Of a stretch of DNA of 64,000 nucleotides, positions 34,949 to 43,388 are shown piece after piece. Location: the NCBI RefSeq assembly GCF_000717345.1, contig NZ_JNZA01000018.1, forward strand, positions 81,989 through 145,988. The letters are read 5' to 3'. A program made the translations under genes and the position numbers. Position 1 is the stretch's first letter. The number at the start of each line of letters is the position of its first letter. The notes under the pieces are model-generated. The model worked only from the letters and a program-made list of their open reading frames with translations. It had not been told where the DNA came from and searched no databases. The stretch comes from Streptomyces lydicus. GTDB taxonomy: Bacteria > Actinomycetota > Actinomycetes > Streptomycetales > Streptomycetaceae.

Positions 34949-35698
34949 TCACCTCTCCTTGCCGCCGGAGCCACCCGCCTCGGCACGGTGACCACCTGCC
35001 TGGCCTGCCGTGCTTCTGCGCGAGCCACTGCCGCTCGTGCCGGGGCCCAGCGACCCCAGGCCGGCGTGCGGGGCGCCCTGCATCCGGACGCGGGCGGTCT
35101 GCCGCCCGGCCGTCATGCCGGAGACCGGGTGCCATTCACCGCGGTCGAAGCGCTCCGCCTCCTCCGGGTGCCGGGCGCGCCAGTACGGGTTGTCGTGCGG
35201 GAGACCACCGCTGACCCGGCCGTACATCCCGAAGACCAGCAGCATCAGCCCGACCAGGAAGCTGAAGAGGACGTTCTGGATCTGGAACGCCAGGAAGTTC
35301 GCATCGGTCTGCAGCAGCGCCAGGTTCACGAATCCGCTGAGCAGGAACAGGCCGCCGAAGACGATGTTGAGGGTCGAGGCGAAGTTCCCGCCGATCACCA
35401 TCCCGGCGAAAAGTATCGCTCCGACGACGACCGACAGCACGCTCAGCGCACCGTTGGTGTTCAGTCCGGCCACGGTGTCGCCGCCGGTGTCGAAGAAGCC
35501 GATGTTGTGGGTCAGACCGAGGACGCCGAAGGCGATCAGTACCAGGCCCATCAGCCCGGCGCCGATCCGGTAGACCTTGCTGAGCCCGTGGTCCACGGGC
35601 AGGTGCTCGTCGAGCCGGGTGCGGGGGCGATGCCGCTTGTCCCGGTGGAAGTGCGCCATGGGCCCGTGCAGGGTCTGGCCAGTAGCCCCAGTAGCCAT
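34949..35698 (-). CDS. DUF4383 membrane protein
   Basis: A 249-residue protein. Four membrane helices lie between residues 45 and 170 (RIGAGLMGLVLIAFGVLGL, VVVGAILFAGMVIGG, IVFGGLFLLSGFVNLAL, LVGLMLLVFGMYGRV). A conserved cytoplasmic stretch LPHDNPYWRARHPEEAERFD follows, then a glycine-rich tail. DUF4383 proteins are actinobacterial and uncharacterised. The ATG at 35698 has AAGGAGG 6 bases upstream; MAHFHRDK (residue 14) is a second possible start. Confidence 0.85.
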   Translation of the reverse strand: MATGATGQTLHGPMAHFHRDKRHRPRTRLDEHLPVDHGLSKVYRIGAGLMGLVLIAFGVLGLTHNIGFFDTGGDTVAGLNTNGALSVLSVVVGAILFAGMVIGGNFASTLNIVFGGLFLLSGFVNLALLQTDANFLAFQIQNVLFSFLVGLMLLVFGMYGRVSGGLPHDNPYWRARHPEEAERFDRGEWHPVSGMTAGRQTARVRMQGAPHAGLGSLGPGTSGSGSRRSTAGQAGGHRAEAGGSGGKER

Positions 35699-35833
35699 GT
35701 CCGGCCTCCTTCGCGCAGATGAAGCCGCCTGGGCCGTACTCCATGACCAGCATCCGCCCACCGGCCGCATCACGCCATCGCGCCGGGCCGTCCACCCCGC
35801 CCCTGTGTGCCTCCGCCCCCCGCCTGCACCGCC

Positions 35834-37219
35834 TCAACCAGCCGCTGACCCGCTGCCCCGGGCGTCCCTGATCTCCTGCACCACCCGGGCCACGGTCTGC
35901 CGCACCGCCTCGGTCTCCGTCAGGAAGTGCCACCAGTCCGGATGCCGGCCCTCCAGGCCCGCGACGGCACGGTCCAGCCGCGCCACCGCGTCGTCCAGCG
36001 GGCCGGCGTGCCGAGGATCGGGCGTGCTGCGTCCGGCCATCGCCAGCCGCTGGGCGTCCCGGATCGCGAAGCGCGTCCGCTCGACCTCCTTCTGCCGGTC
36101 GAACGACACCGCATCGAGCCGCTGCAACCGGTCACCGGCCGCCGAGACCGCCTCATCGGTGCTGTCCAGCAGCGCCCGTACGGTCGCCAGCCGGCTCGTG
36201 GCGTCCGCCCACTGCTGCTCGTCCCGGGCCTGCTGGGCCTCCCGCAGCTTGGCCTCGGCCTGCTGCACGGACTGCGCGGCCTGCTCCGGTACGTGCTGCA
36301 GGTCCTGCCAGCACGCCGCGCTGTAACGCCGCCGCAGCTCGCTCAGGATCGGGTCGACCTTGCCCGCCCGCGTCGTGATCGCCTGCGCCCGGGTCCGCAG
36401 CGACACCAGCCGCTTGTCGATCTCCGCCGCTCGCGCCGGCAGCCGCTCCGCCTCGGTCCGGATGCTCTCCGCGGCGCGCACCACGTCGTCGGCGCGCCGG
36501 ATCGTCTCCGGTACGCCGTGCTGGCCGGCGCCCTGATTCAGCTTGGTCAGCTCCGGACCCAGCGCGGCCAGGCGGGCGGCCAGCTCGTCCGCACGCAGGC
36601 CCTTCGCCCGCACCGCGTCCAGCGCGTTGCTCGCCCCCAGCAGCGTCTGCCGCGCCCGCTCCACGGCCGGCGCCAGCCGCGCCAACTGCGTCTCGGCGGA
36701 CTGCAGCAGCGGCCCCAGCCCCTGCGCGAAGCGGTCGAGCTCGCCCTTGACGCGGTTCAGCTCGTCCCTCGCCCGCGTCAGATCGGCCCGGGCCCGCGCC
36801 ACCGCGGCGCCGTCCAGATCGTCGCGGTCAAGATCGTGCGAGTCGACCGCGGTGATGTACCCCTGACTCACCTCGTCGATCCGCCGGCCGAAGCCCTCGT
36901 ACTCCGCCGCGGCCCGCTGCGCCTGCGGGGAACTGTCCACGGCGGTGATCGTCTCTATGGAGATCCGCAGGTCCCGGTGGGCGGTGTCCAGCTCGTAGAA
37001 CGCGGCCGCCGCGGCATCCTTCGCGGCCTGCGCGTCGGCCCGCTGGCTCTCCCCGCGCCCGAACCAGCGCCGGGTCCCGCCTCCTGCGAACGACATCGGC
37101 GCCAACGCGGCCAACAACGGCAACGGCAGCAACACGAGCGCCACCACGTCCCGGACCGGGCCCCCACGCACACGACGGCGTTCTCGCTGCTCCAGCGGCT
37201 GCGTGTGTATCGCCGTCAC
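35834..37219 (-). CDS. Single-pass membrane protein with long coiled coil, unknown function
   Basis: About 461 residues. One N-terminal membrane helix (VVALVLLPLPLLAALAPMSFA) is followed by roughly 400 residues of Ala/Arg/Glu/Leu/Gln-rich alpha-helical heptads, a coiled coil. The protein has a single cysteine and no catalytic motif. Such proteins can act as envelope spacers or as partners of secretion systems; I do not recognise the family. GTG 37219 has GGGAGAGGGAA just upstream and is preferred to ATG 37258. It is divergent from the tRNA-Val gene. Confidence 0.75.
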   Translation of the reverse strand: MTAIHTQPLEQRERRRVRGGPVRDVVALVLLPLPLLAALAPMSFAGGGTRRWFGRGESQRADAQAAKDAAAAAFYELDTAHRDLRISIETITAVDSSPQAQRAAAEYEGFGRRIDEVSQGYITAVDSHDLDRDDLDGAAVARARADLTRARDELNRVKGELDRFAQGLGPLLQSAETQLARLAPAVERARQTLLGASNALDAVRAKGLRADELAARLAALGPELTKLNQGAGQHGVPETIRRADDVVRAAESIRTEAERLPARAAEIDKRLVSLRTRAQAITTRAGKVDPILSELRRRYSAACWQDLQHVPEQAAQSVQQAEAKLREAQQARDEQQWADATSRLATVRALLDSTDEAVSAAGDRLQRLDAVSFDRQKEVERTRFAIRDAQRLAMAGRSTPDPRHAGPLDDAVARLDRAVAGLEGRHPDWWHFLTETEAVRQTVARVVQEIRDARGSGSAAG

Positions 37220-37360
37220 TTCCCTCTCCCGATCGGATCGCCCCAGGGTGGGTGCCATTCTCCCACTCACCGGAAACGAACACACCGGCCGGTAAGTTCG
37301 CACTTCGACCACTGGTTTGCAGTTCAGCCCCGCAGGCAAGGTACTCTGTCGGCTCGACCA

Positions 37361-37432
37361 GGGCGCATAGCTCAGCGGTAGAGCGCTGCTCTTACAAAGC
37401 AGATGTCGGCGGTTCAAATCCGTCTGTGCCCA
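37361..37432 (+). tRNA. tRNA-Val(TAC), chimeric after element integration
   Basis: Acceptor stem GGGCGCA with TGTGCCC, D-arm AGCTCAGCGGTAGAGC, anticodon arm CTGCT-CTTACAA-AGCAG with anticodon TAC, T-arm GGCGG-TTCAAAT-CCGTC, discriminator A. CCA is not encoded. Everything up to the anticodon arm is chromosomal. From the 17-bp att core on, the sequence was supplied by the integrated element: the displaced original 3' half is at 55524-55568. Confidence 0.95.
37391..37407 (+). repeat. attL core of the integrative element
   Basis: CTTACAAAGCAGATGTC, identical to 55524-55540. It covers the anticodon loop and 3' anticodon stem of tRNA-Val. Crossover must have occurred within these 17 bases, since sequences on either side differ. 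Confidence 0.88.
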
Positions 37433-37450
37433 CTTTCCACGCAAACGACA

Positions 37451-37492
37451 AAGGCCCAGGTCATCCGATGTGAATTCGGATTCCTGGGCCTT
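37451..37492. terminator. Terminator between tRNA-Val and int
   Basis: AAGGCCCAGG (37451-37460) pairs with CCTGGGCCTT (37483-37492), extended inside by TCCGA/TCGGA. It is element-borne and now serves both the tRNA and the int transcript. Confidence 0.8.
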
Positions 37493-37526
37493 GATCGTTT
37501 TCTGCGGCGGAGGCGATTCGGGGGCC

Positions 37527-37548
37527 CGTGCCACTTACGTGCCAGATG
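37527..37548. promoter_or_regulatory. Candidate integrase arm-type site, left
   Basis: CGTGCCAC (37527-37534) and CGTGCCAGAT (37539-37548) inside the 3' end of int, about 130 bases from the attL core. CGTGCCAGAT recurs twice near attR. Confidence 0.5.
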
Positions 37549-38695
37549 CCCCGTCCGAGCCGCCCCGGTCCGACTTCGCCTGCCGGTTCGGCTTCCCCCG
37601 CCGGATCTGCGCGTCCACATGATCGGCAATCGCTTGATCACGACCGTTGACCAGGTGCTGGTAGATCAGCGCCGCCCGTACGGACGAGTGCCCCATGCGG
37701 TGCATCAGCTCACGGGTGGTCGCGCCTCCGGTCGCGGCGAGGGTGTTGCCCGTGTGCCGCAGATCGTGGAAGTGCACGTCCGAGAGGCCGGCCGTCCGCA
37801 GAGCCGGGAGCCAAGCCCTACGGAAGTTGTTCCGCCGTAACCGACCGCCCCGCTCCCCGACGAAGACCAGCCCCGCGCGCCCCGCCTCGGCGTAGTGGCT
37901 GAGGTGATCAGCCAGTTCCTCCGCGAGCGACGCCGGAAACGCCACGGTGCGGATACCGGCACTGCTTTTCGGCGTCTTGATTGTCAGCCCTTGTGTCCTG
38001 GTCTCTGCCTGGGAGCGACGGACGGAGATCGTGCGCCGGTCCAGGTCGACGTCATGGCGCTGCAACGCCGCCAGTTCACCGAAGCGCAGTCCGGTGAATG
38101 CGGCGAGGAGGACCAGGACGCGGAAGCGAGGTGGAACGGCCTCGGCGATTCGGTAGACCTCCGGCACCGTCAGGTAGGGGCGCTCCGCGGTCTTGGCTGC
38201 GCCGGCGCCCTTGATGCGGCATGGATTCCGCTGGATCAGACCGTCATCCACAGCCGTATTCATGACGGCCCGCAGGATCTGGTACGCCTTGACCACGGTG
38301 GACTCACCTACACCGTTGTCGAGGAGAGTAGATCGCCACCGCCGGACGTGGGGCGTGGTGATCTGTGTGAGCGGCGACCGAGTGAATGTCGGCATGATGT
38401 GCAGCCGAAGCGCACTCTCGTTGCGCTCACGAGTGGTGGCCGCGTAGTCGCGCTCCTTGAGCCATGCGGTTGCGTACTCACCGAACGGGATCTCAGCGTT
38501 CGGGTCATGCCAGCGGTTCTCGACGATCTCCGCCTCTTTGCGGACGAGCCATACCTCGGCGTCCCGCTGGGTCGGAAAGGTCGTGTCGGCAGTGCGAAGC
38601 ACTCCGTCCGGCCCGGGGTAGCGAGCCTGGAAGCGTCCGGACGGCAGTTTGCGAACGGACCCGAAGCGTCGGCGCTTTCCCCGTGCGTTGGGCAT
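37535..38695 (-). CDS. int: Tyrosine recombinase (AICE integrase)
   Basis: A 386-residue phage-type integrase with an N-terminal arm-binding domain (FGSVRKLPSGRFQARY), a SAM-like core-binding domain (residues 70-160) and a C-terminal catalytic domain. The full catalytic set is visible: R204 (TGLRFGEL), K243 (TPKSSAG), H310 and R313 (HDLRHTGNT), H336 (MGHSS) and Y345 (ALIYQH). It catalyses integration at the tRNA-Val core and, with Xis, excision. It ends about 130 bases from attL. The xis stop abuts its start. Confidence 0.97.
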   Translation of the reverse strand: MPNARGKRRRFGSVRKLPSGRFQARYPGPDGVLRTADTTFPTQRDAEVWLVRKEAEIVENRWHDPNAEIPFGEYATAWLKERDYAATTRERNESALRLHIMPTFTRSPLTQITTPHVRRWRSTLLDNGVGESTVVKAYQILRAVMNTAVDDGLIQRNPCRIKGAGAAKTAERPYLTVPEVYRIAEAVPPRFRVLVLLAAFTGLRFGELAALQRHDVDLDRRTISVRRSQAETRTQGLTIKTPKSSAGIRTVAFPASLAEELADHLSHYAEAGRAGLVFVGERGGRLRRNNFRRAWLPALRTAGLSDVHFHDLRHTGNTLAATGGATTRELMHRMGHSSVRAALIYQHLVNGRDQAIADHVDAQIRRGKPNRQAKSDRGGSDGASGT

Positions 38696-38907
38696 CAGGC
38701 CACCGCCCCAAGATGCCTACCGCCGGCCGACACCGGCTGAACCGTGTTCGCCTCGATGAAAGCGCGCAGAGCGCTCTCCGGAATACGCACGTGACGCCCC
38801 ACGCGAACGAACGTGATGCGCCGCTCGGCGATCAGCCGGCGGGGAAAGCGCTCTGTGGTGCCCAGCAGTTCGGCGACCTCCGGGACGGACAGATACCGGT
38901 CGTTCAC
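38695..38907 (-). CDS. xis: Excisionase / MerR-like DNA-binding protein
   Basis: A 70-residue winged-helix protein of the excisionase class (YLSVPEVAELLGTTERFPRRLI, VRVGRHVRIPESALRAFI). It bends attachment sites to favour excision. The GTG at 38907 overlaps the rep stop (GTGA) and has AAGGAGAGG 8-9 bases upstream. Its own stop touches int. The order rep-xis-int is that of pSAM2. Confidence 0.92.
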   Translation of the reverse strand: MNDRYLSVPEVAELLGTTERFPRRLIAERRITFVRVGRHVRIPESALRAFIEANTVQPVSAGGRHLGAVA

Positions 38908-40211
38908 GGGTTGACCTCTCCTTCTGAGGCGTTGGTGGCGGCTAGGGACGCGGACAGCCATTGCTCGGTGGGGCTGAGGCCGGTGCCGGCGTAGGTCCAG
39001 TGGGCGAGGACGAGCGTGGTTTCGCCTTCCTCCTGGTCGTGCGGATGGGGTGGGGTATCGCCTCGTGCGATGGCGGTTTGGAGGCGGCGCCATTGGGCGC
39101 GGGTTTCGCGGAGGGCGCCCAGGGTGGTGGAGTAGCGGCGGGTTTTGGTGGAGAAGTGGCCGCGGAAGCCGAGCATGTGGGCCCAGGCGCGCAGCCGGAG
39201 CTCTTCGAGGTCCTTGCGGGCACCGAGCGCCCAGGCGGTGCGGATGAGGCGTTCGGCGTGCGGGGTGACGTCGAGGCTTGCGAGTTCGGCGACGAACTTC
39301 AGGGGCCGGTCGAGGGTGCCGGTCGCTGTCTCGGCGCCCTTGGTGGCGTACTTGGCGATGTAGGCGGCAACGGCGCGGTCGGTCAGCGCGGTGCCGCCGT
39401 CGAGGTCATTGCCTTTGATGGTGCGGACGTCGATCTGGCGGCCGAAGGCGAAGGAGTGCGCGCGGCCGTCGAGGACCGGGCCGGCCACGGTGGCGTGGGC
39501 AGCGGCTGCCTTGATGGCGTCGGTCAGCAGCTCGGCGCTTGCCCAGGGCGGGGGAGGGGTGTCACCGCCCGCGGAGCCGTCGAGGCGGATGACAGCGTGG
39601 AAGTGGACGGCGCCGCGCTTTTGGTACTCGGCGACCTTGGCGAAAGAGACGCGGGCGTGTTGGGCGAATTCCCGCTGGGTCAGTCCGGCCCGGTGGGCGA
39701 TCTCGCGGCGTAGGTAGATCGTGAAGCGGCGCCAGAGCATGCCCGCGTGCGCGTTCCAGAGCACGGCTGCCTCGTAGTCGTAGCGGTCGGGCGCGAGCGG
39801 AGTACCGAGTGCGGCGTCCTCCTGGTCGTGGTGCCGGCCGCAGCGGCAGGGGCGGCTACGGCCACCGGGCGCGGAGGGTCGGTTGTGGACCGGTCCGAAG
39901 CTGGGGGCGGTGAAGGTGGCGAAGACACGGGGGTGGGAGGTGACCCGGTCCGGGATGCCCTTGCCGCCGCGGAGTCCTGCGGTGATCAAGTGGTAGGTGT
40001 CGCGCCGGTAGGTCTCGGCGCAGGTGGGACAGCGGGTGGTGCGACGGTTGCCGCAGCGCACCAGGAGGTCCCCGGCGGGCAGGTCGTTCGAGTCCAGGTG
40101 GTGGAGGGCGGGGCCGATTTCGCCGGTGGCGGTGTCGGTGCGGTGTTCGGTGCGGTGTCCGGCCAGACGGATGGGGCGGGTGCAGCCGCCGAGAGTGGCC
40201 AGCTGTCGCAC
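38904..40211 (-). CDS. repSA: RepSA-like rolling-circle replication initiator
   Basis: At least 435 residues. A cysteine cluster (RCGNRRTTRCPTCAETYRRD), another zinc-like CRCGRHH, the metal-binding HFHAVIRLDG motif and the presumed nicking tyrosine region AAYIAKYATKG are present. It starts replication of the excised circle. The first conventional start in frame is GTG 40211, but the conserved N-terminal segment LTDLGKLAASGTLPGLVRQL lies upstream of it. A strong GAGAAGGAGAAG (40290-40301) is followed by ATC rather than ATG at 40286 and 40283. The true start is therefore uncertain; an ATC start or a point mutation are the options. Confidence 0.9.
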   Translation of the reverse strand: MRQLATLGGCTRPIRLAGHRTEHRTDTATGEIGPALHHLDSNDLPAGDLLVRCGNRRTTRCPTCAETYRRDTYHLITAGLRGGKGIPDRVTSHPRVFATFTAPSFGPVHNRPSAPGGRSRPCRCGRHHDQEDAALGTPLAPDRYDYEAAVLWNAHAGMLWRRFTIYLRREIAHRAGLTQREFAQHARVSFAKVAEYQKRGAVHFHAVIRLDGSAGGDTPPPPWASAELLTDAIKAAAAHATVAGPVLDGRAHSFAFGRQIDVRTIKGNDLDGGTALTDRAVAAYIAKYATKGAETATGTLDRPLKFVAELASLDVTPHAERLIRTAWALGARKDLEELRLRAWAHMLGFRGHFSTKTRRYSTTLGALRETRAQWRRLQTAIARGDTPPHPHDQEEGETTLVLAHWTYAGTGLSPTEQWLSASLAATNASEGEVNP

Positions 40212-40323
40212 GAGACCGGGCAGGGTGCCGGACGCGGCGAGTTTCCCCAGGTCTGTGAGCGGGGGAGGGGTGCTGCGGGTGATGATGGACTTCTCCTTCT
40301 CGGCTTCTGGTCGAAGAGGGTTG

Positions 40324-40373
40324 GGCTACCGGGGCGGTGGATGCTTGGCGGTATCGAGGCCGCCCCGGTAGCC
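40324..40373. terminator. Hairpin between spdD and rep
   Basis: A perfect 14-bp stem, GGCTACCGGGGCGG (40324-40337) with CCGCCCCGGTAGCC (40360-40373), loop of 22 bases. It is likely to be an attenuator or RNA-processing site upstream of rep. Confidence 0.65.
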
Positions 40374-40376
40374 GCT

Positions 40377-40665
40377 TCAGTGGTGACGCTGGCGTGAGCA
40401 GGGAGCGCAGGACCACCGCGGCCACGGCCACCGAGACGGCCGAGACGGCGACGGCGGTCAGCAACGCCGTGAGAATCACGCCGCCCACCAGGACGGCCGC
40501 CACGACTCCTGCACCGACCGAGGGCAGCGAGCGGCGGGGAGCCATCGCGGGCCCGACGGCGTGATGGCAGGAACAGACCGGCGTTCGGACGTGAGTAGCG
40601 AGACTTGAACCCGCGACGTGAGCGGATGGCGTTGGAGCCGTGGGCAGTTGAGGACGAAAGAGCAT
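40377..40665 (-). CDS. SpdD-like spread protein, 3' end apparently frameshifted
   Basis: Small membrane protein for intramycelial plasmid spread. It has a polar N-terminus (MLFRPQLPTAPTPS), a histidine/cysteine patch, then a long hydrophobic stretch (residues 50-87, VGAGVVAAVLVGGVILTALL and following) ending VVLRSLL, the normal SpdD ending. In the reading frame as given there is no stop and it runs deep into rep. If one base near 40398 is skipped, the frame reads SRQRHH and stops at 40377-40379, directly before the hairpin, which is how the gene normally ends. AAGGGAG precedes ATG 40665. Confidence 0.65.
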
Positions 40666-40679
40666 GAGGGCGTCTCCCT

Positions 40680-40874
40680 TCAGTGGTGGGTGCCGTTGAC
40701 GATCTCGACGCCGCTGCGGGTGCCGGAGTCGATGGCGGGGGCCAGGAAGGTGCCGGCGAGGTAGAAGCCGAAGAGCGCGATCACGACGACGATCCAGATC
40801 CGGACGCCGAGGAATTTCACGGCTCCCCAGGCGATGAGGCCAAGGACGACGACCAGGGGCAGGTTCACGGGCAT
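40680..40874 (-). CDS. Small AICE membrane protein
   Basis: A 64-residue protein with two hydrophobic helices (LPLVVVLGLIAWGAVKFLGV and IWIVVVIALFGFYLAGTF) and a short polar tail. It is one of the small proteins typically found between spdD and the transfer genes of Streptomyces AICEs. ATG 40874 has AAAGGAG 8-9 bases upstream. Probably involved in spread or membrane association of the transfer complex. Confidence 0.75.
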   Translation of the reverse strand: MPVNLPLVVVLGLIAWGAVKFLGVRIWIVVVIALFGFYLAGTFLAPAIDSGTRSGVEIVNGTHH

Positions 40875-40887
40875 GGGGAGGCTCCTT

Positions 40888-41079
40888 TCAGCGCACCGGG
40901 CAGCGGTGTGTACGGGCGGCGAGTTGGGCGGCGGCACGGGAGTCGTAATCGACCGCGAAGCCGCAGCGCGGGGCCGTACAGGCAGCGGTGTGCTTCTCGC
41001 GGCCCCGGCCGTCGTAGTAGGTGCCGACCTGAACCGGGCCGAAGCGGATCACGCGACGAAAGCGCGGCTGGGCAGCCAT
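40888..41079 (-). CDS. Mobile element transfer protein (small, conserved in AICEs)
   Basis: A 63-residue basic protein, RFRRVIRFGPVQVGTYYDGRG, with two cysteines (CTAPRCGF) and a final THRCPVR. Homologues carry this name in Streptomyces genomes and always lie beside spd genes; their mechanism is unknown. AGAAGGAGA precedes ATG 41079. It overlaps the stop of the upstream small gene. Confidence 0.8.
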   Translation of the reverse strand: MAAQPRFRRVIRFGPVQVGTYYDGRGREKHTAACTAPRCGFAVDYDSRAAAQLAARTHRCPVR

Positions 41080-41264
41080 CAGCGGGTCTCCTTCTCGGCG
41101 GCGAATTCCGCGGCGTGGCCGATCAGCCAGGCACGGATCTCGTCGCCCTCCAGGCGGTCGGCGGTGAGGATCACCGGCTCGGCGACGAGCACGGCCTCGG
41201 TGAAGCGGTTCTGGCGGGTGAGTTCAGCTGCGCGCTTGAGGGCGCGGAGCGTAGATCGACGCAA
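41079..41264 (-). CDS. Small AICE protein of unknown function
   Basis: A 61-residue, highly helical protein (LRALKRAAELTRQNRFTEAV, EIRAWLIGHAAEFAAEK). No known domain recognised. It sits in the middle of the transfer operon with its stop overlapping the next start. Confidence 0.65.
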   Translation of the reverse strand: MRRSTLRALKRAAELTRQNRFTEAVLVAEPVILTADRLEGDEIRAWLIGHAAEFAAEKETR

Positions 41265-41279
41265 AGTGGCTCCTGTTGG

Positions 41280-41987
41280 TCAGGTGAGGTGAGTGGCGAT
41301 GGCCTCGGCGAGCGGGGCCGGAACGCCCAGTCGGGCGCGGAGTGTTGCGGTGTCGATGGGTGCTCCCGTGCGGGTGTGGTGCTCGGCGGCGACCTTGCGG
41401 GCGTGGGTGATGAGGGCGGCGGGAACGTGGTCGGTCGGGGGAGAGGGAGGCGCGGGCTCGGCGACGAGTTGGGGCGTTCTCGCGCGGACGGGCGGTTCGA
41501 CTTCGTGCTCCTCTTCGGGTGCCGGCGCGTCGTCCGTTTCGGCGATCACGTCCGCGCGATCAGTGGCGGGGCCGTGGGCGAGCAGGGTGCCGCCGAGAAA
41601 GGCGGCTGCCGGCCAGCCGGCCACCAGTACGCGGAGCCAGGGCGGCACGTGGCTGAGGTCGAGGAGTCCTGCGGTGGCGATGTTGGCGCCGAGGCTGGCC
41701 GCGAGGGCCACCAGGAACCACGACCACCCGGCCGCCTTGGACTCTCCGGACCGCAGCCGTTTCCAGGCGGCGACCAGCAGCAGGTCGACGCTCACCGGGT
41801 AGGCCCACGCCTTCCAGCCGTCCTGGCCCGCGGCTACCGCGAGGTCATGCAGGTGCGCGAAGGACAGGGCGGCGGCGATGACCGCTTGGACCAGTACGGC
41901 GTCGACACGGACGGGCGGCTTGCGCACTGCTCGCCTCCTTCCGGTTTCGGGCATGGCAGGGGTAGGGACTCGGCGTGAAGCGGTCAC
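41280..41987 (-). CDS. SpdB-type membrane protein (DUF2637)
   Basis: A 235-residue protein with four membrane helices between residues 30 and 140 (VLVQAVIAAALSFAHLHDLA, AWAYPVSVDLLLVAAW, WSWFLVALAASLGANIATA, LRVLVAGWPAAAFLGGTLL) and a cytoplasmic acidic/proline linker followed by a helix-turn-helix-like end (PIDTATLRARLGVPAPLAEAI). This arrangement is that of SpdB2/DUF2637 proteins that act with Tra in plasmid spread through septal cross-walls. GTG 41987 and ATG 41954 are both possible starts. Confidence 0.82.
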   Translation of the reverse strand: MTASRRVPTPAMPETGRRRAVRKPPVRVDAVLVQAVIAAALSFAHLHDLAVAAGQDGWKAWAYPVSVDLLLVAAWKRLRSGESKAAGWSWFLVALAASLGANIATAGLLDLSHVPPWLRVLVAGWPAAAFLGGTLLAHGPATDRADVIAETDDAPAPEEEHEVEPPVRARTPQLVAEPAPPSPPTDHVPAALITHARKVAAEHHTRTGAPIDTATLRARLGVPAPLAEAIATHLT

Positions 41988-42009
41988 GCCGGCCGGGGTG
42001 AGGAGTGGG

Positions 42010-43383
42010 TCAGCCGTTGGCGGGGCGAGGCTTGGCCAGGGTGACGGAGAGCGTCACAGGCGGGGGCGGAACGTGGGACCGGAAGGGCTCCAGTGCCGGT
42101 ACATCAGGTAGGAGTTCGGCCGTCTCGCGGCAGGTCGCCGCGGCATCGGCGAGGGAGAGGTATGGGGTACGGATACGGATCCAGCCGCCCGAGGTATCGC
42201 CGGCCACGGCGAGGCCCGGTACTTCAGCGGCGATGGTCGAGGCGACACCTACCGCCTCGGGCGCGATATCACCGAGCGCCATCTTCGCCGAGGCTTCGTC
42301 GTTGACGCGGTGGCAGACGCGTCCGGTGAGCTGGGCCCGGAGCATGGTGGCGCCCTTGCCCAGCTCGGCACCGAAGCGTTGGCCGCAGACTTCCAGGTAG
42401 ATCCCGGCTGCCCGGCCGAGCTGAGCCAGCCGGTTCAGCTGGGTCACCATCTCGTCGCGCCGCTCCTCGTCCTTTTTGGTCGCCACGAGGAACAGCTCGG
42501 CCACCTCGTCCACGAACACCACGATCGGGTGTGGGCGTTCACCTTCCGGCAGCCCCCAGACGTCCGAAGTGATCACTTCATCCGGCGTGCTCAACGCGAT
42601 GCCCTGACGGGCCTTGATCAGGTCGTACCGGTCCTCCATTTCCTTCACCAGCACGGGCAGCAGGTTCGCCGCTTCGTCCGGATCGGTTGCCAGCGCAGAC
42701 AGCCGAGAAGCGAACGGCGACAGCTCCACACCGCGCTTGCAGTCGATCCCGACGAGCGCCACGGGCTGTGTGGCCAGCCCCGTCAGCAGGTTCCGCAGGA
42801 ACATCGACTTGCCCGACAGGGTCGCCCCCAGCACCAGTTGGTGAGGGACTGCCCGGTAGTCGCGGACAAACGCGGTGGCGTCCTCCCGAAGTGCCACCGG
42901 GACCGTCAGCAAGTCACTCCCGGTCCGGCGAGGCATCTTCACCTTGCGCAGCACGTCGAAGCCGACCAGCCGCAGTTCAACGACGCCCGGTTCGAGACTT
43001 ACGACATGCACGGCATGCACACCCCAGGCATGCCGCAACCTCTCGGACGAAGCCGCCACGTCCGCCGGCTCTTGTCCGGGAGCGAGCCGAATCCGGACGT
43101 GTAGGCCCGTAGAGGTAGGGCGCGGAATGCCCCGCCTCGGCGGCACAGGCCGAACCTCCCGACGCGTGGTTGCCCGCACGGCCAGAGCCCGCAGTCGAGA
43201 CGGCTCTACGGTCAGCCCACAGGCGTCCATGGTCGAGCCGTACGAGGTCATCAGCCGGACAACCGACAGCGGAAGCCCCACCGTTGACCAGTAGGCCGCC
43301 GGGTGTGCCTTCCGGGCGTAGGCCGCTCCACCAATGGCGGCGATCGGCGCGCCCAGCTCCATCAGCGTCGTGACGTCAGGCAC
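42010..43383 (-). CDS. traSA: FtsK/SpoIIIE-type conjugative DNA translocase (TraSA/TraB-like)
   Basis: A 457-residue P-loop ATPase. Walker A is GATLSGKS at 186-193 and Walker B is PIVVFVDEV near residue 290; the N-terminus has a hydrophobic stretch that may anchor it. In Streptomyces a single such protein moves double-stranded DNA between mycelia, without a type IV pilus. It is expected to recognise a clt locus of short repeats, which I could not place. GTG 43383 has AGGAGAG upstream and overlaps the preceding gene's end. Confidence 0.94.
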   Translation of the reverse strand: MPDVTTLMELGAPIAAIGGAAYARKAHPAAYWSTVGLPLSVVRLMTSYGSTMDACGLTVEPSRLRALAVRATTRREVRPVPPRRGIPRPTSTGLHVRIRLAPGQEPADVAASSERLRHAWGVHAVHVVSLEPGVVELRLVGFDVLRKVKMPRRTGSDLLTVPVALREDATAFVRDYRAVPHQLVLGATLSGKSMFLRNLLTGLATQPVALVGIDCKRGVELSPFASRLSALATDPDEAANLLPVLVKEMEDRYDLIKARQGIALSTPDEVITSDVWGLPEGERPHPIVVFVDEVAELFLVATKKDEERRDEMVTQLNRLAQLGRAAGIYLEVCGQRFGAELGKGATMLRAQLTGRVCHRVNDEASAKMALGDIAPEAVGVASTIAAEVPGLAVAGDTSGGWIRIRTPYLSLADAAATCRETAELLPDVPALEPFRSHVPPPPVTLSVTLAKPRPANG

Positions 43384-43388
43384 GAATA

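Noticed and set aside
39856..40377. Continuation of the SpdD frame deep into rep
   Set aside because: Rep is strongly conserved in the other frame; the continuation is Arg/Pro/His-rich shadow sequence, most simply the result of a one-base shift.
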